DNA from: Allomyces arbusculus
Taxonomy: Eukaryota > Blastocladiomycota > Blastocladiomycetes > Blastocladiales > Blastocladiaceae
Assembly: GCA_027604705.1 (NCBI GenBank)
Contig: JADHYV010000027.1
Coordinates: 1 to 64,000, forward strand
Direction of reading: 5' to 3'
DNA: 64,000 nucleotides
The position numbers were made by a program, and so were the translations under genes. The notes below the pieces were generated by a model. That model was not told the origin of the DNA, ran no database searches, and saw only the letters and a program-made list of their open reading frames with translations. Below are positions 1 to 9,730 of the stretch, piece by piece; the first letter of the stretch is position 1; each line of letters begins with the position of its first letter.

Positions 1-76
<76 letters not shown>
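1..76 (-). repeat. (CAG)25 trinucleotide repeat encoding polyglutamine
   Basis: The plus strand shows about 25 uninterrupted GCT units. In the frame of the exon ending at 841 these are read on the minus strand as CAG (Gln). The tract reaches the window edge, so its full length is unknown. Confidence 0.9.
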
Positions 77-77
<1 letters not shown>

Positions 78-2061
78 GTCGCCGGCCCTTGCCCCTGCAC
101 TCCATTCCACCCCTGCGCCTTCCCCGCCACCGCCCCCGCGCCGGCATCCTTCCCCACTACCGTCGCCGGATGCGGCGCGAGAGGATTAAACGCATCATGT
201 TCCTCGAACACATCTGCATACGCGGCGACCGTCGGGCTCGGCGTCGCAGACCCGGTCTCCGACGGCGTCGCCCGCGCTGCCGCACTTCCACCACCACCAC
301 TCCCGCTGCCGCTACCGCCGCCACGCTGCACGAGCCACGCATGAATGTGCTGCCGCATCTGCTCCGACGCCGCGGCCGCGTGAGCGTGCGCTGCCTGCGC
401 GTGCGCCGCCTGCGCCGCGGCCGCCACCTGCGCATGGTGGTACGGTCCGTGCGCGTAGGGCGGGAACGGCGGCCGTGCCGGAAGCGGCGCGTACACGTGG
501 TGATGGTGCATTCGCGCCGCATGGTGGTGTGCGTGCGGCGGTAAGGCGTGCGTTGGGACCAGCGCGCGCGGTGGCGCCGGGTGGTAGGGTGAGTACCCCT
601 GCGCGGCGGGCCGCGTCGGCGCACGCGTCGGTGGAGGAGGAGGCGGGGCGTACGGGTACCCGTACGCGGGTCCGTTAGGCGGCGGCGGGAGCCCGACGGG
701 CGCGCCGCCGCGCGACGACGCGGGGGGCGGCGAGCCCAAGTGGTGGTGGCCGTGAGGGATCGACGACGACGGCGAGGTCGGTGGCGGTGGGGACGTCGGG
801 GATGCCGGCGCGTATTGCTGGATGAACGCCGACAGACTCATCTGGCCAAGTTCCGGAACGCGGCGTGAGCAAAGGGTGGGGGGAGGGGGGGGGGGGGGGT
901 GCTGGCGGCGTGAGGACGCGCTAGAGTACCTTGATCGGCCGCGGTTTCTTGCGCCCGGGCTTGGACGACGGCGAGCCCGCTGCGGTGCTGTCGGGTCTGT
1001 TCGGCGGCACCGCGGGTTTGCTGGGGGTCGTCTCGCCCACCGCCGATGGGGCTGCGCACGTATCGTCGGGCGAGGACGCGGGCGTCGTTGTCGTCGATGT
1101 CGACTAAGTGTCGGGGTTGCGGTGCGGATCGGGTCGCGTAAGTCGGCGGTTCATTCTGAGCGTGCGAGCGCGGGGAAACGCATTCGGCATGATGGTGGAG
1201 GGCGAAGCGATGGCGCTGGTCGCGTTCCCCAACGAGCAGAGCAGCAGGGAGGGGTATGCCTGCCCGCCGGCGCGCCAGCCAACGAAGCGAGTCGAGCGGG
1301 GCCATGGCCGCGGGGCGAGCAACCAACGTCGGCGTGGCAAGACTGCGTACCGAGACACTCTCCTTCAGGACCTATTGGCGAACGAACAAAGGCGGGCCAG
1401 GTGAGTGCCGATCCAGGAGCATTCGGAGGGATCGATGTATCGCAGTTCGGGCCGAGCGATGCATAGCAAAACAACAGCTGGGAGGATCCACAGCAGCGAA
1501 GGACAAAAGCAACGGAGGGTGGAGAGGAGAAGAAGGGGGGAGAGGATGATTATGGTGCCGGCGCGATGTATGGCCTAGCGATGCATGCGGAAAAGACGGG
1601 TACACTATCGCCAAGCGATGAACAGCGCAGAAAAGAGAACGAGAAGGTCGGCAAGCAAGGAAAAAAATGCACAGCCAGGAGGAGCAACAGGGATGGCGAG
1701 AGCAACCAATGGCATGTCTTGCGATCCAGGACGGTATCCACGTACGTCCAAGGGCGGGAACTCGTCGAGTGCGGGCGGACTCACGGACGCCGCGTGCTGG
1801 TTGCCGACGATGCCGGGCGCCGTGTGGTCATAGTGCGGGAGCGTGCCTTGCGCGTGCGCTTGGTGGTAATGGCGGAAGGGTGCGTGCGGCGTGCTTTGCG
1901 TTGTCGCAGCGAGCCCGGGCAGGGCGTTTTGGCCCGGGTGGACGTCGACCATGATCGCAGCGTCGTCGTCGATGGCAGAGTCGGCATGCACTTGCTTGGT
2001 GGGGCCGGGGCCTACGGTCCATCACCATAGGGTCGGCGAGTGAGACGTTGGTGCACTCACC
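1..2061 (-). CDS. Low-complexity polyQ/His/Ala/Pro-rich protein, partial (runs off the left edge)
   Basis: I do not recognise this gene. Exons that keep frame are 2011-1746 (acceptor cgtag, donor GTACGT), 1103-930 (acceptor cttag, donor GTACTC) and 841 to the window edge (acceptor ggccag). A short upstream exon ends at 2061 with donor GTGAGT, but its 5' boundary and the start codon are not clear. The 643-nt gap between 1745 and 1103 may hold another small exon: a 21-nt GTC..TCG piece near 1360 has both splice sites in phase. The product has an acidic Ser/Thr/Pro segment, a basic GRKKPRPIK stretch, then Pro/Gly/His/Ala-rich sequence with His clusters, and ends at the window edge in about 25 consecutive Gln codons (all CAG). 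The composition suits a transcription regulator, but no DNA-binding domain is visible. Function unknown. Confidence 0.5.
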
Positions 2062-2104
2062 GGGTGAGCCGTGTTGGCGGGAGCTCGTGCAACCGTGCAG
2101 CGCT

Positions 2105-2980
2105 CAGTGCAGCGCTGTGCGGCAGCGATGGACGCGACAGCACGCCCTGCACGTACAGGTGCGTGTGTCCTGAGGGGAGGGCGGGCGTTTTGGCGCGCCG
2201 TGTTCCAGGACAAGGTCGCGAGTGGATCCAGCGGCGGCAGTCGCTGGCGATGGGCCGATTGTCGCGGGGATGCTGGGCGTGCTGTGCAGCGCTTGCGTGG
2301 TGCAGCTGGTTGCAGCAAGTGCGGTCGCTCGGTGTCGCGGGCGAGGGGTTGGTGCAGGCGGGCGTCGTCGCGGTGCCGTCGGTCGCGTTGGCCGAGTGCG
2401 CGTGGTGCCGGTCGGTCGGCAAGGTGCCGTTGGCGTGGCTCGCGACGACGGATGCGCCGCGGTGGGTCGCCGTTGCAGCAGCGTCGCCCGGCGCGCGACA
2501 CGCGTTCCTCTCCGGCGCTCCGCTCGGCGGGCGCGCGTGCGCCGCTGGTGCGCACACGTGCCGTCTCGCATCGCCGCGCGCGAGACGCGCAGACGGCACC
2601 GCCCGCGTCGGCCCCGCAGTGCCCCCAGCGGACCACGACACTGGCCCGGCCCGGCCCGGCCCACCCTTCGCGGCCCACAAGCCGCGAACCACATGAACGC
2701 CTGCCACACCCACCCGGCCCCGCTGCCTCGCTGAGTGTCCTGCATCGTGTTCGACGGTCCCCCAAAGCCCTGGACGCCGTCAACGCACTGCCGCATTCAT
2801 CACCGTTGACCCGCGCTGGCTCATCACACCCCCACTTGCGTGTCCCCCTTTTCGTGGCACTCATCCACTGACAGTCCAACCTGATCCAACCTGATCCCCT
2901 CCCATTTTTGGCCGTTGAGGCGCGACCGCCGCAGTCCGCACCACGACAGAGGCGAAAGGACAAAAACAAAAAACCAAAAT
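2105..2980. other. Interval between the polyQ gene and CMC1, no gene supported
   Basis: Long overlapping open frames occur on both strands, as expected in very GC-rich DNA. None has recognisable protein character. The interval may contain the first exon and promoter of the polyQ gene and the 3' end of CMC1. Confidence 0.5.
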
Positions 2981-3441
2981 TCAACAGTAGGTGATCTTTT
3001 GCTGGCTCGATTGCGGCTCCGATGTGCTCTTGGTCGTTTTGCGTGCGAGAATCTCTTGCCGCTTGGCGTCCATGACGGCCTCGCTCGTGCTAAATCACGA
3101 CGAGAAAAATGAGGTCACCTTGATTTGGGATCGTTCTCAAACCGTGACCAAAACAAGATCAAACGTACTGCGGGTGCAGGCACTCGTTCATGGCGCGCAG
3201 CTGCGACCGGCACTTCCACGCGACCGAGACCCACCGGCCAGCGCAGCACTCGGTGTAGGCTAATATGATCGGACATCGCCACCTTGAATCAGTCCGCCGC
3301 GAAAAAGTTTGTGGTGGTGGTCGGATGGCCAGCAACAAAACGCAGTCGATTACCCTTGACCAGATCGTCGCACTTGAGCAGGGCCTCCTTGCGCACGGCC
3401 TTGAGCACCTCCTCTTCGTCGCGCCGCGTGAGCGTCTTCAT
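2981..3441 (-). CDS. CMC1: COX assembly mitochondrial protein CMC1 (twin CX9C)
   Basis: Small intermembrane-space protein; the family binds copper and acts in cytochrome c oxidase (COX1) biogenesis. Exons are 3441-3354, 3259-3169 and 3089-2981. Introns are 94 and 79 nt, with GTAATC and GTACGT donors and TTAG acceptors. The joined product has 95 residues. It shows a perfect twin CX9C pattern: C24-C34 and C46-C56, with the second Cys of the first pair followed by an extra Cys. The preceding helix (DEEEVLKAVRKEALLKC) and the WKCR motif match CMC1-family proteins. The first ATG before the helix was chosen; the open frame continues 16 codons upstream, so a slightly longer N-terminus is possible. 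The gene is too interrupted to appear as one frame. It is transcribed divergently from the DHODH gene. Confidence 0.88.
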
Positions 3442-3863
3442 TTTCTTGCGGTTGCGGGCAGTTACAGCGCTGATCCAGATCGTCCGCAAGCGACACGTCC
3501 TTGGCCAGATGTGGGCTCGACAACAACCAGGAAGATCACCTTAAGCAGCGACGCGGTGCACGTGTGAATTGTGGCGCAGTTTTTGCTGTGATTCTCCACC
3601 GCACAAAATCAGCGGCAGCGCATTCCAACCGCAACCACCTCGGCGGCCAGCTCGACCGACCGACCGACCGCATGGGCCACTTCCACTGATCCTCTTCCCC
3701 CTCGCACTGCCAACACCGAACCGCGACGGGAACCGCGCTCGATTGACGACGACGACGCGCACACAGGACTTGCTGCACGCTGATCAGATCCGCGCGCCCC
3801 CGCTGCATCGCGCAACTCCGACCGTCCCCCCGCTGGACCGACTTTCAACGAAGATCCACCACC
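3442..3863. promoter_or_regulatory. Divergent intergenic region between CMC1 and DHODH
   Basis: About 420 bp separate the two start codons of oppositely oriented genes that both act in mitochondria, so this should carry both promoters. The half next to DHODH is pyrimidine-rich with several CCGACCGACC runs. No TATA box or known factor site can be assigned with confidence. Confidence 0.4.
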
Positions 3864-5308
3864 ATGTTCGCCGCCGCCCCTGCCGCCCGCGCCACGGCCG
3901 CGCGCCTCCTGCGCGCCACTTCCACCCTCCCGGCGGCGCGCGCCTGCCTCTCCAGCACCGCCCCCGTCCCGACGCGATCCACGGCGGCCTCGCTCGCGAC
4001 GCTCGCTGCCGGCTGTGCGGCCGCGGGGCTCGTCACTGTCTACGCGCTTGACGTGCGTGCGGGCATCCACCGCGCGATCACGATGCCGCTCGCCCGCACG
4101 GTCCTCGATCCGGAAACCGCGCACAAGGTCGGCGTGCGGCTCGCTCGGTGGGGATTGGCCCCGCGCGATCGCCGCGAGGACGATGCGGTGCTGCGTGTTC
4201 GCATTTGGGGGAAGGAGGTGAGTAACCCCGTCGGGTTGGCGGCCGGGTTTGATAAGAATGGTGAAGGTGTGGATGCAGTTCTGGGGATGGGGTTTGGGTC
4301 GGTCGAGGTTGGGTCGATTACGCCGGTGCCGCAGGTACGATTTTTTTTGGTGATGGAAGAGGGGGAGGTGGTGGAGAGGATGGAGAGCGCGCGACGGGGC
4401 GGGATGAGACGAGGCGTCGACTGATGTTGTTTGGACGATTGTAACGGTAGCCCGGTAACCCGCAACCGCGCGTCTTCCGCTTACCTGCCGACAACGCCAT
4501 CATCAACCGGTACGGGTTCAACTCGGACGGCCACCAAGTCGTGCTTGAGCGGCTGCAGCACCGCGTGCGCCGGTACCAGCACGCGCATGGCACGACCTCC
4601 CTGCCCACGCGCCACGCGCTCGTCGATAACAAGTTGCTCGGCGTGAACCTCGGCAAGAACAAGACGTCGGCTGCCGACGACCATTCCGACTACGTGCGTG
4701 GCATCAAGACGTTTGCGCCCGTTGCCGATTACTTGGTCGTGAACGTGTCGTCACCCAACACCCCCGGGTTGCGGTCGCTGCAGCGCCGCGAAACGCTGGC
4801 AGAGCTGATTGGTGCCGTGATTCGGGAACGGAACGCGGTCGCACCGGGTGTGCCCGTCGCGCTGAAAATCGCGCCGGATATGACGAGCGAGGAACTGGCC
4901 GACGTGTCCGCCGTAGCGCTCGCCGAGGGCGCCGACGCGCTGATCGTCTCGAACACGACGATTCAGCGGCCGGCGACGCTCAAGACGGCCGACAAGAAGC
5001 TGGTCAATGAAATGGGCGGTCTGTCGGGCCCGCCCGTGCGCGACTTGGCGCTGCAGGCCGTGCGCACGGTCCGTGCCTGTGTGGGCGACAAGATTCCGAT
5101 CATTGGGTGCGGTGGCATCTCGAATGCCAATGACGCGTTGGCGTTTGCGCGCGCGGGCGCCACCATGGTCCAGGTGTATACGGCGCTCGCCATGGATGGG
5201 CCGCATGTGGCTGCGTCGATCAAGGATGGGGTCACGCGGTATTGCAAGGAGCATGGCACGACATGGATGGACTTGGTCGGCGCGGATGCAAAGGGCAAGA
5301 CAGAGTAA
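3864..5308 (+). CDS. URA9: Dihydroorotate dehydrogenase (quinone), mitochondrial, class 2
   Basis: Oxidises dihydroorotate to orotate in pyrimidine synthesis and passes electrons to ubiquinone at the inner mitochondrial membrane. Exons are 3864-4334 and 4451-5308 (116-nt intron, donor GTACGA, acceptor cggtag, phase 0), giving 442 residues. The N-terminus is Ala/Arg-rich like a matrix presequence, followed by a hydrophobic segment (SLATLAAGCAAAGLVTVYAL) that fits the membrane anchor of class 2 enzymes. FMN-binding GLAAGFDKNGEGVD and the catalytic-base loop NVSSPNTPGLRSLQ (Ser base, class 2) are present. The C-terminal IGCGGISNANDA and GATMVQVYTA phosphate-binding motifs are also present. Length matches fungal and animal DHODH. 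The URA9 symbol follows the class 2 fungal name; the family call is secure. Confidence 0.95.
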
Positions 5309-5809
5309 TGAACGCGTCGGGTTCGCGAAGAGCTTCGTCGTTGTCTCTCTTTTCTTTTTTTGATTTTGCTTATATTAGGCTTGTTACGTTGTGTTACCCT
5401 TGTTAAATTACAACACAGACAGACGCGTATTTTTCATCTGTGCGCTCCTGGCGAGGTGGAGAGGATCGATTATCGCGGCGCGAGCACGACGCGCGACTCA
5501 CAAAAACACAGTGATGTATTTCTCTGCGACTGCTGTTCGCGATGGTTATGAAAATGGATGTGAATGTGGTTGGGATGGGATGAATGAATGAAGAGAGGTA
5601 CGATGGCTTCGAATCCTAAAGCCGTTCCAAGGCCCGCTCCGCAACTTGCGCGGACCGCCAACGTAAAGCAAAGCAAGAGCATCAACCCCCGAATGAGAAC
5701 GAATCTCAACCAAAACGAGCAAGGAACCGAAGAACAACACCGCTCCACCATGTCCAGCACACAAGCGTCCCGAGTGCGCGCTCGTACCGATCAATGCATC
5801 GTCAACACC
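5309..5809. other. Convergent 3' intergenic region (DHODH / TPS)
   Basis: About 500 bp between two gene 3' ends. A T-rich run follows the DHODH stop near 5345-5370. Nothing else recognisable. Confidence 0.6.
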
Positions 5810-8800
5810 TTACGACGCGACCTGCGCGGGCGTCCGCTGCGCCTCGGCGTCGACGCGCAGGCTCGCCTTCATGTCCCCCAGCTCCTCAGCAACGAGCGCC
5901 GGGTCCGCGTCGGCCATCGGCAGCAGCGCCAGCAACGCGTGCACGTCGACGACCGCATCCACAAAGTACTTGGCCGCCGTCTGTTTCTTGCCGACCGTGA
6001 TCGTGACCGCCGTGCTCATCGGCCCCGTCCCGGCCGCTGCCGCCCCCGACACCGCCCCCGGGGCCGGAACCGGTGCCATAGGGCGGTTCGCAACTGCTAC
6101 CGCTGGGGCCGGAACTGGGGCGACTGTGATCGTGACCGTCGTGTTCATCGGATCCGTCCTGGCCGCTGCCGCCGACACCACCACCGGGGCCGGAACCGGG
6201 GCCGCGTTCGCGCCGCCGCGGTTCGCAACCGCCACCGGGGTCGGAACCGGGGCCGCCGTAGGGCGGATCGCGTCATCCCCCGTGGGGCTCGCGCGCGCGG
6301 TCCCCGCGGGCGTCGCCAACGTCGACGCTCCGCCGCCGGCCGCAAGGTACGTGAAGACGACTTCGTCGGTCTTGCCGTCGCCGACGGCGAGAACGCACCG
6401 CGTGGGATTGCCCAGCGTGTAGCCCTCGACGGCGGCGAGCGCGTCCAGGTCGCGCAAGATGGCGCGCACGGCCGAGGCCTTGTCGACGTTGGCGGGCCGC
6501 AACTCGAGCGACTTGTTCCCAAGCACGATCGAGACGGGTAAGTGCGCGAGCATCTTTTCGACATTCACTTGAAGTTCGGCCGCCTGCCACGCGCCGAATT
6601 CCGGGTCGGCGCCGAGCCGGTAGTGCCAAGACAGGTTCACTTCCTTGTCTTCAATGAACGAGCTACACGCGACCCGATGCATGCGTTAGTCGCCGCACCG
6701 CGTGCACCACCACAACTTGTGGAGAACTTCAAGCACGTACCCCGGCGTGCGGTCCGTATAATGCTGAAATAGCGGCCGAATCGTCTCGCGCCAGGCGCCA
6801 TCCACGTGGGTCGCGAGCCGCACCCAGGCGTCCCCGTTCGCGACCGCCGCCGCGTGCGACGCGGCCAAGGTCGACCGCGCCAGGTCCCCCGTCTCCTCCA
6901 TCCCCGGCTCGGCCTTGGCGCCAAAGACTGCCGCGGCAATCCGACGCCGCACGGTGGGCGGATGCCGGAAAAAGCACCCGTGCTCAGCAATCACGCCGAT
7001 CCCAACGTCCGCGGTCTCGTGGGCCAGCCACGCGCTCAGGTGACGCCGTGCTCGGCCCGACATGAGGTAGACGGCCGTGTTGGGCAGGCGCGCGACGGCA
7101 TGGAGCAGGCCGAGCACATGCGCCGGCGGGTGCGCAAAGTCGGGCAGGACGCGGTCACCTGGGGTCAGGGTCCCGCCGAGGTCGAGGAAGAGCACGCGCA
7201 GGTTCGCGGTCGTGAAGGGCCGGAGCACGTTGTCGCGGAGCATACGGCGCGCGGAGGCGAGTGAGGTCGCGGCCGAGGTGGTTGAGCACTTGGACGGCGT
7301 TGGCGACGGCGCGGTGGTCGGCGCAAACAGAAGCAGGTCCTTGGACTTGGTCGCGGCGAGCCGCGGGAGAGGGACGGGCGAGACGGCCGCCACGGGCGAC
7401 GCCGACGACATGGCGGCCAGCACGCGCGCGGGCGCCAAGTGCGGCAGCGTCCGCATGCGCAAGTCCAATTCGTCGCCGACGCGCCGCAACTCGTCGATGA
7501 ACGAGGTGCCCCAATGCCGCGCCGTGTACTTAGTCACGTACCGCCACATTTTCGCGTGGTTCGCGGCGCGCGTGGGGAGGTCCATGGTCACGGCCTGGTG
7601 GTAGGCCTGCGCCAACTCGTCCGTATTCCAAGGGTTCACCAAGATGGACCCGTCGAGCGACTGCGCGGCACCCGCAAACTCGGACATGATCAAGACTCCC
7701 TTGCCGTCGCGCTGCGCGGCCACGTACTCGCCACAGACGAGGTTCATCCCATCGCGCGTCGACGAGACGACACAGACGTCGGCGGCCGCGTAGAGCGCGA
7801 CCAGTTCATCGAACTGCACCGACTTGTTGAGTAAATGGATCGGCATGAATTCGACCGTGCCGTACTGGCCGTTGATCCGGCCGACCAGTTCGTTGACCGT
7901 CGACCGTAACTGCTGGTACTCGTCGACGTCGGTGCGCGACGGCACGGCCACTTGGACGAGCACGCATTTCCCAATCCATTCCGGGTGCCGCGAGAGGAAC
8001 ACTTCAAACGCGAGCAACCGCAGCGGGACCCCCTTGATGTAGTCGAGCCGGTCGACGCCGACAATCATCTTGACGCCTTGGAACTTGCTGCGCAGCGTGG
8101 CGAGTCGCTCTTGGACGGCGGGTTTGGCCAGGCCGGCAATAAACTGGTCCGGATCAATCCCAATCGGGAACGTGCCGACGTGCACCATGCGCCCTTCGTA
8201 CTCGACCCCATTCGGCAGCGTCGACAACCCCAAAATGCGCGTACACGACGACAAAAAATGCCGCGCATAGTCCCACGTGTGGAACCCGACCACGTCGCAC
8301 TCGAGCACGCCCAATAGAATTTCGCGGCGCACCGGCAGGATGCGGTAAATCTCCGACGACGGGAACGGCGTGTGCAGGAAGAACCCGAGCTTGATGTGTG
8401 GGAACTGGTCGGCGCACTTGGCGCGCAGCAGCGCGGGGAGAAGCATCAGGTGGTAGTCTTGCACCCAAACCATGTCGCCGTCCTGTAAATGTTCGAGGAC
8501 CGCGTCGGCAAACATGACGTTGGCCGCGTGGTAGGCGTCCCACTGGTCCTCGCGAAACGCGATTTCGCCCGGGCAGTAGTGCAGCAGTGGCCAGAGGATC
8601 GAGTTGGAGAAGCCGTTGTAGTGCAGGTCGGCAATTTGTTCCGGCAGGAAGACGGGCACGCAGCGGTGCTCGTTGATCAGGAGTTGGCGAACGCGTTCTT
8701 GCTCGGCGCCTGCCAGACCGGGCACCGAGCCGGGCCACCCGATCCAAGTGAATTCGAGCTCGCGCTTGAGCCCCGACAGCGCCGAGACAAGCCCACCCGA

Positions 8801-8959
8801 CGACATGGTCGCCTTCCACTCGCCCGAAGTGGCGTCGCGCGCGAGCGTCACGGGGAGCCGGTTCGAGACGACGAGCAGGCGGCCGCCGCCGGTGCTGGGC
8901 GTGGGTGCAACAGTAGCGTCGGGCGCGGCGCGAGTCGATGAGGGCGTGCCGCCAATCAT
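5810..8959 (-). CDS. TPS1: Trehalose-6-phosphate synthase with C-terminal degenerate TPP (phosphatase-like) domain
   Basis: Makes trehalose-6-phosphate from UDP-glucose and glucose-6-phosphate in the cytosol. Exons are 8959-6699 and 6662-5810. The 36-nt intron (GTGCGG..GTGTAG) contains a GACTAAC branch-point match. The product has 1037 residues. The GT20 domain (about 26-500) keeps its key motifs: VVSNRLPV with R34, SSGGLVSAL, WVQDYHLMLLP, FFLHTPFPSSEI, the VDRLDYIKG R/K pair and RDGMNLVCGEY. This domain should be active. The C-terminal HAD-type phosphatase domain has LFLDLGGTL (D593, G595) where active enzymes have DxDGT, so the general acid/base Asp is lost. GDGKTDE is retained. An Ala/Pro/Val-rich insert of about 100 residues separates GDGKTDE from the C-terminal GKKQTAAKY segment and repeats a TVTITV unit. 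Likely synthase active, phosphatase inactive. The TPS1 symbol is by domain logic, since yeast Tps1 lacks the second domain. Confidence 0.92.
6663..6698 (-). other. 36-nt intron in the TPS gene
   Basis: The sequence from GTGCGG to GTGTAG contains GACTAAC about 22 nt before the 3' end. Removing it joins ..WWCTR to SFIEDKEVNLSWHYR, restoring the conserved TPP-fold segment. Without splicing the frame stops inside it. Confidence 0.8.
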
Positions 8960-9730
8960 GGTCGCGGTCTTGGTGGTCAGGATGCCGTTGGCTGCAGAGC
9001 GCGTCGTCGACGCGGTGAATCGGTTTGCTCGACGACGTGCACTTGGAGAGCGTGAGCACGAGCGCGGGAGAGGGGCGAGGAGAGGGAGAGAAGGGGAGAG
9101 AGAAAGAGCGATCGGCGCGAGCGGACTGCGACGTCGTGGCCAACGCTAGCCGCGGAGAGGAGCGACGGGCCCTGAAACGTGCTAGCGCGCGGTGTGGGCT
9201 GCTGCGCGCGGTGTCGCGTGCTGCGCCGGTCTCACACGGCCGCGCGAGAGCCGCGCGCGCGTCTCCCAGCGCCCGCGGCGCGTCGGATCGGCATCGGCGC
9301 GCCAAGCGGCGGCCGGTCGGTCTCAGCGCGGCGCGACAAGCCGCGCCATGGGCGGAGGCGCGCCTCGGAGAGCGCGAGCGACACGCGTGCCTGATGGCCG
9401 CGCTGATGCAGGAACTGCGCTCGGCGTGCGGCCGGAGAGGGGCACGTTGATTGTCGGCTCGATCCGGCGTCTTTTACGTGTGGTTTGCTTTGCGCCATTT
9501 CGCGGTGCTGCTGGCCAGCGCATGCCCGTGCCGACAGCGCTGGCAGGCCCGCCACGTGCCATCGACTCGGTTCGCGTCCACGTCAGAGTGCCCGCACCGC
9601 ATCCACCATGCCGGTCATCGTCGACCGCTTTGACCACGACGTCGACGCGACGATCAATACCGTTCGCGACAGCGCTCCACGCTCTTCCCCTCTTTCACCC
9701 GCGGCCGGCACTTGCCGCACACGCTCCGCC
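8960..9730. other. Divergent intergenic region (TPS / TFIIF alpha)
   Basis: Very GC-rich, about 770 bp between two divergent start codons. An upstream in-frame ATG for TFIIF alpha lies at 9608. No specific element recognised. Confidence 0.5.

Noticed and set aside
1399-1410. Plus-strand splice donor (gtgagtgcc) suggesting a plus-strand gene at 1100-1400
   Set aside because: No coding sequence of protein character on the plus strand here; minus-strand exons flank it.
2022-2984. 320-codon minus-strand open frame upstream of the polyQ gene
   Set aside because: No domain-like sequence, and equally long frames occur on the other strand over the same DNA; typical of very GC-rich sequence.
8154-9305. 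383-codon open frame overlapping the 5' end of the TPS gene in another frame
   Set aside because: Same strand, different frame, Arg-rich random composition; the TPS frame carries conserved motifs.
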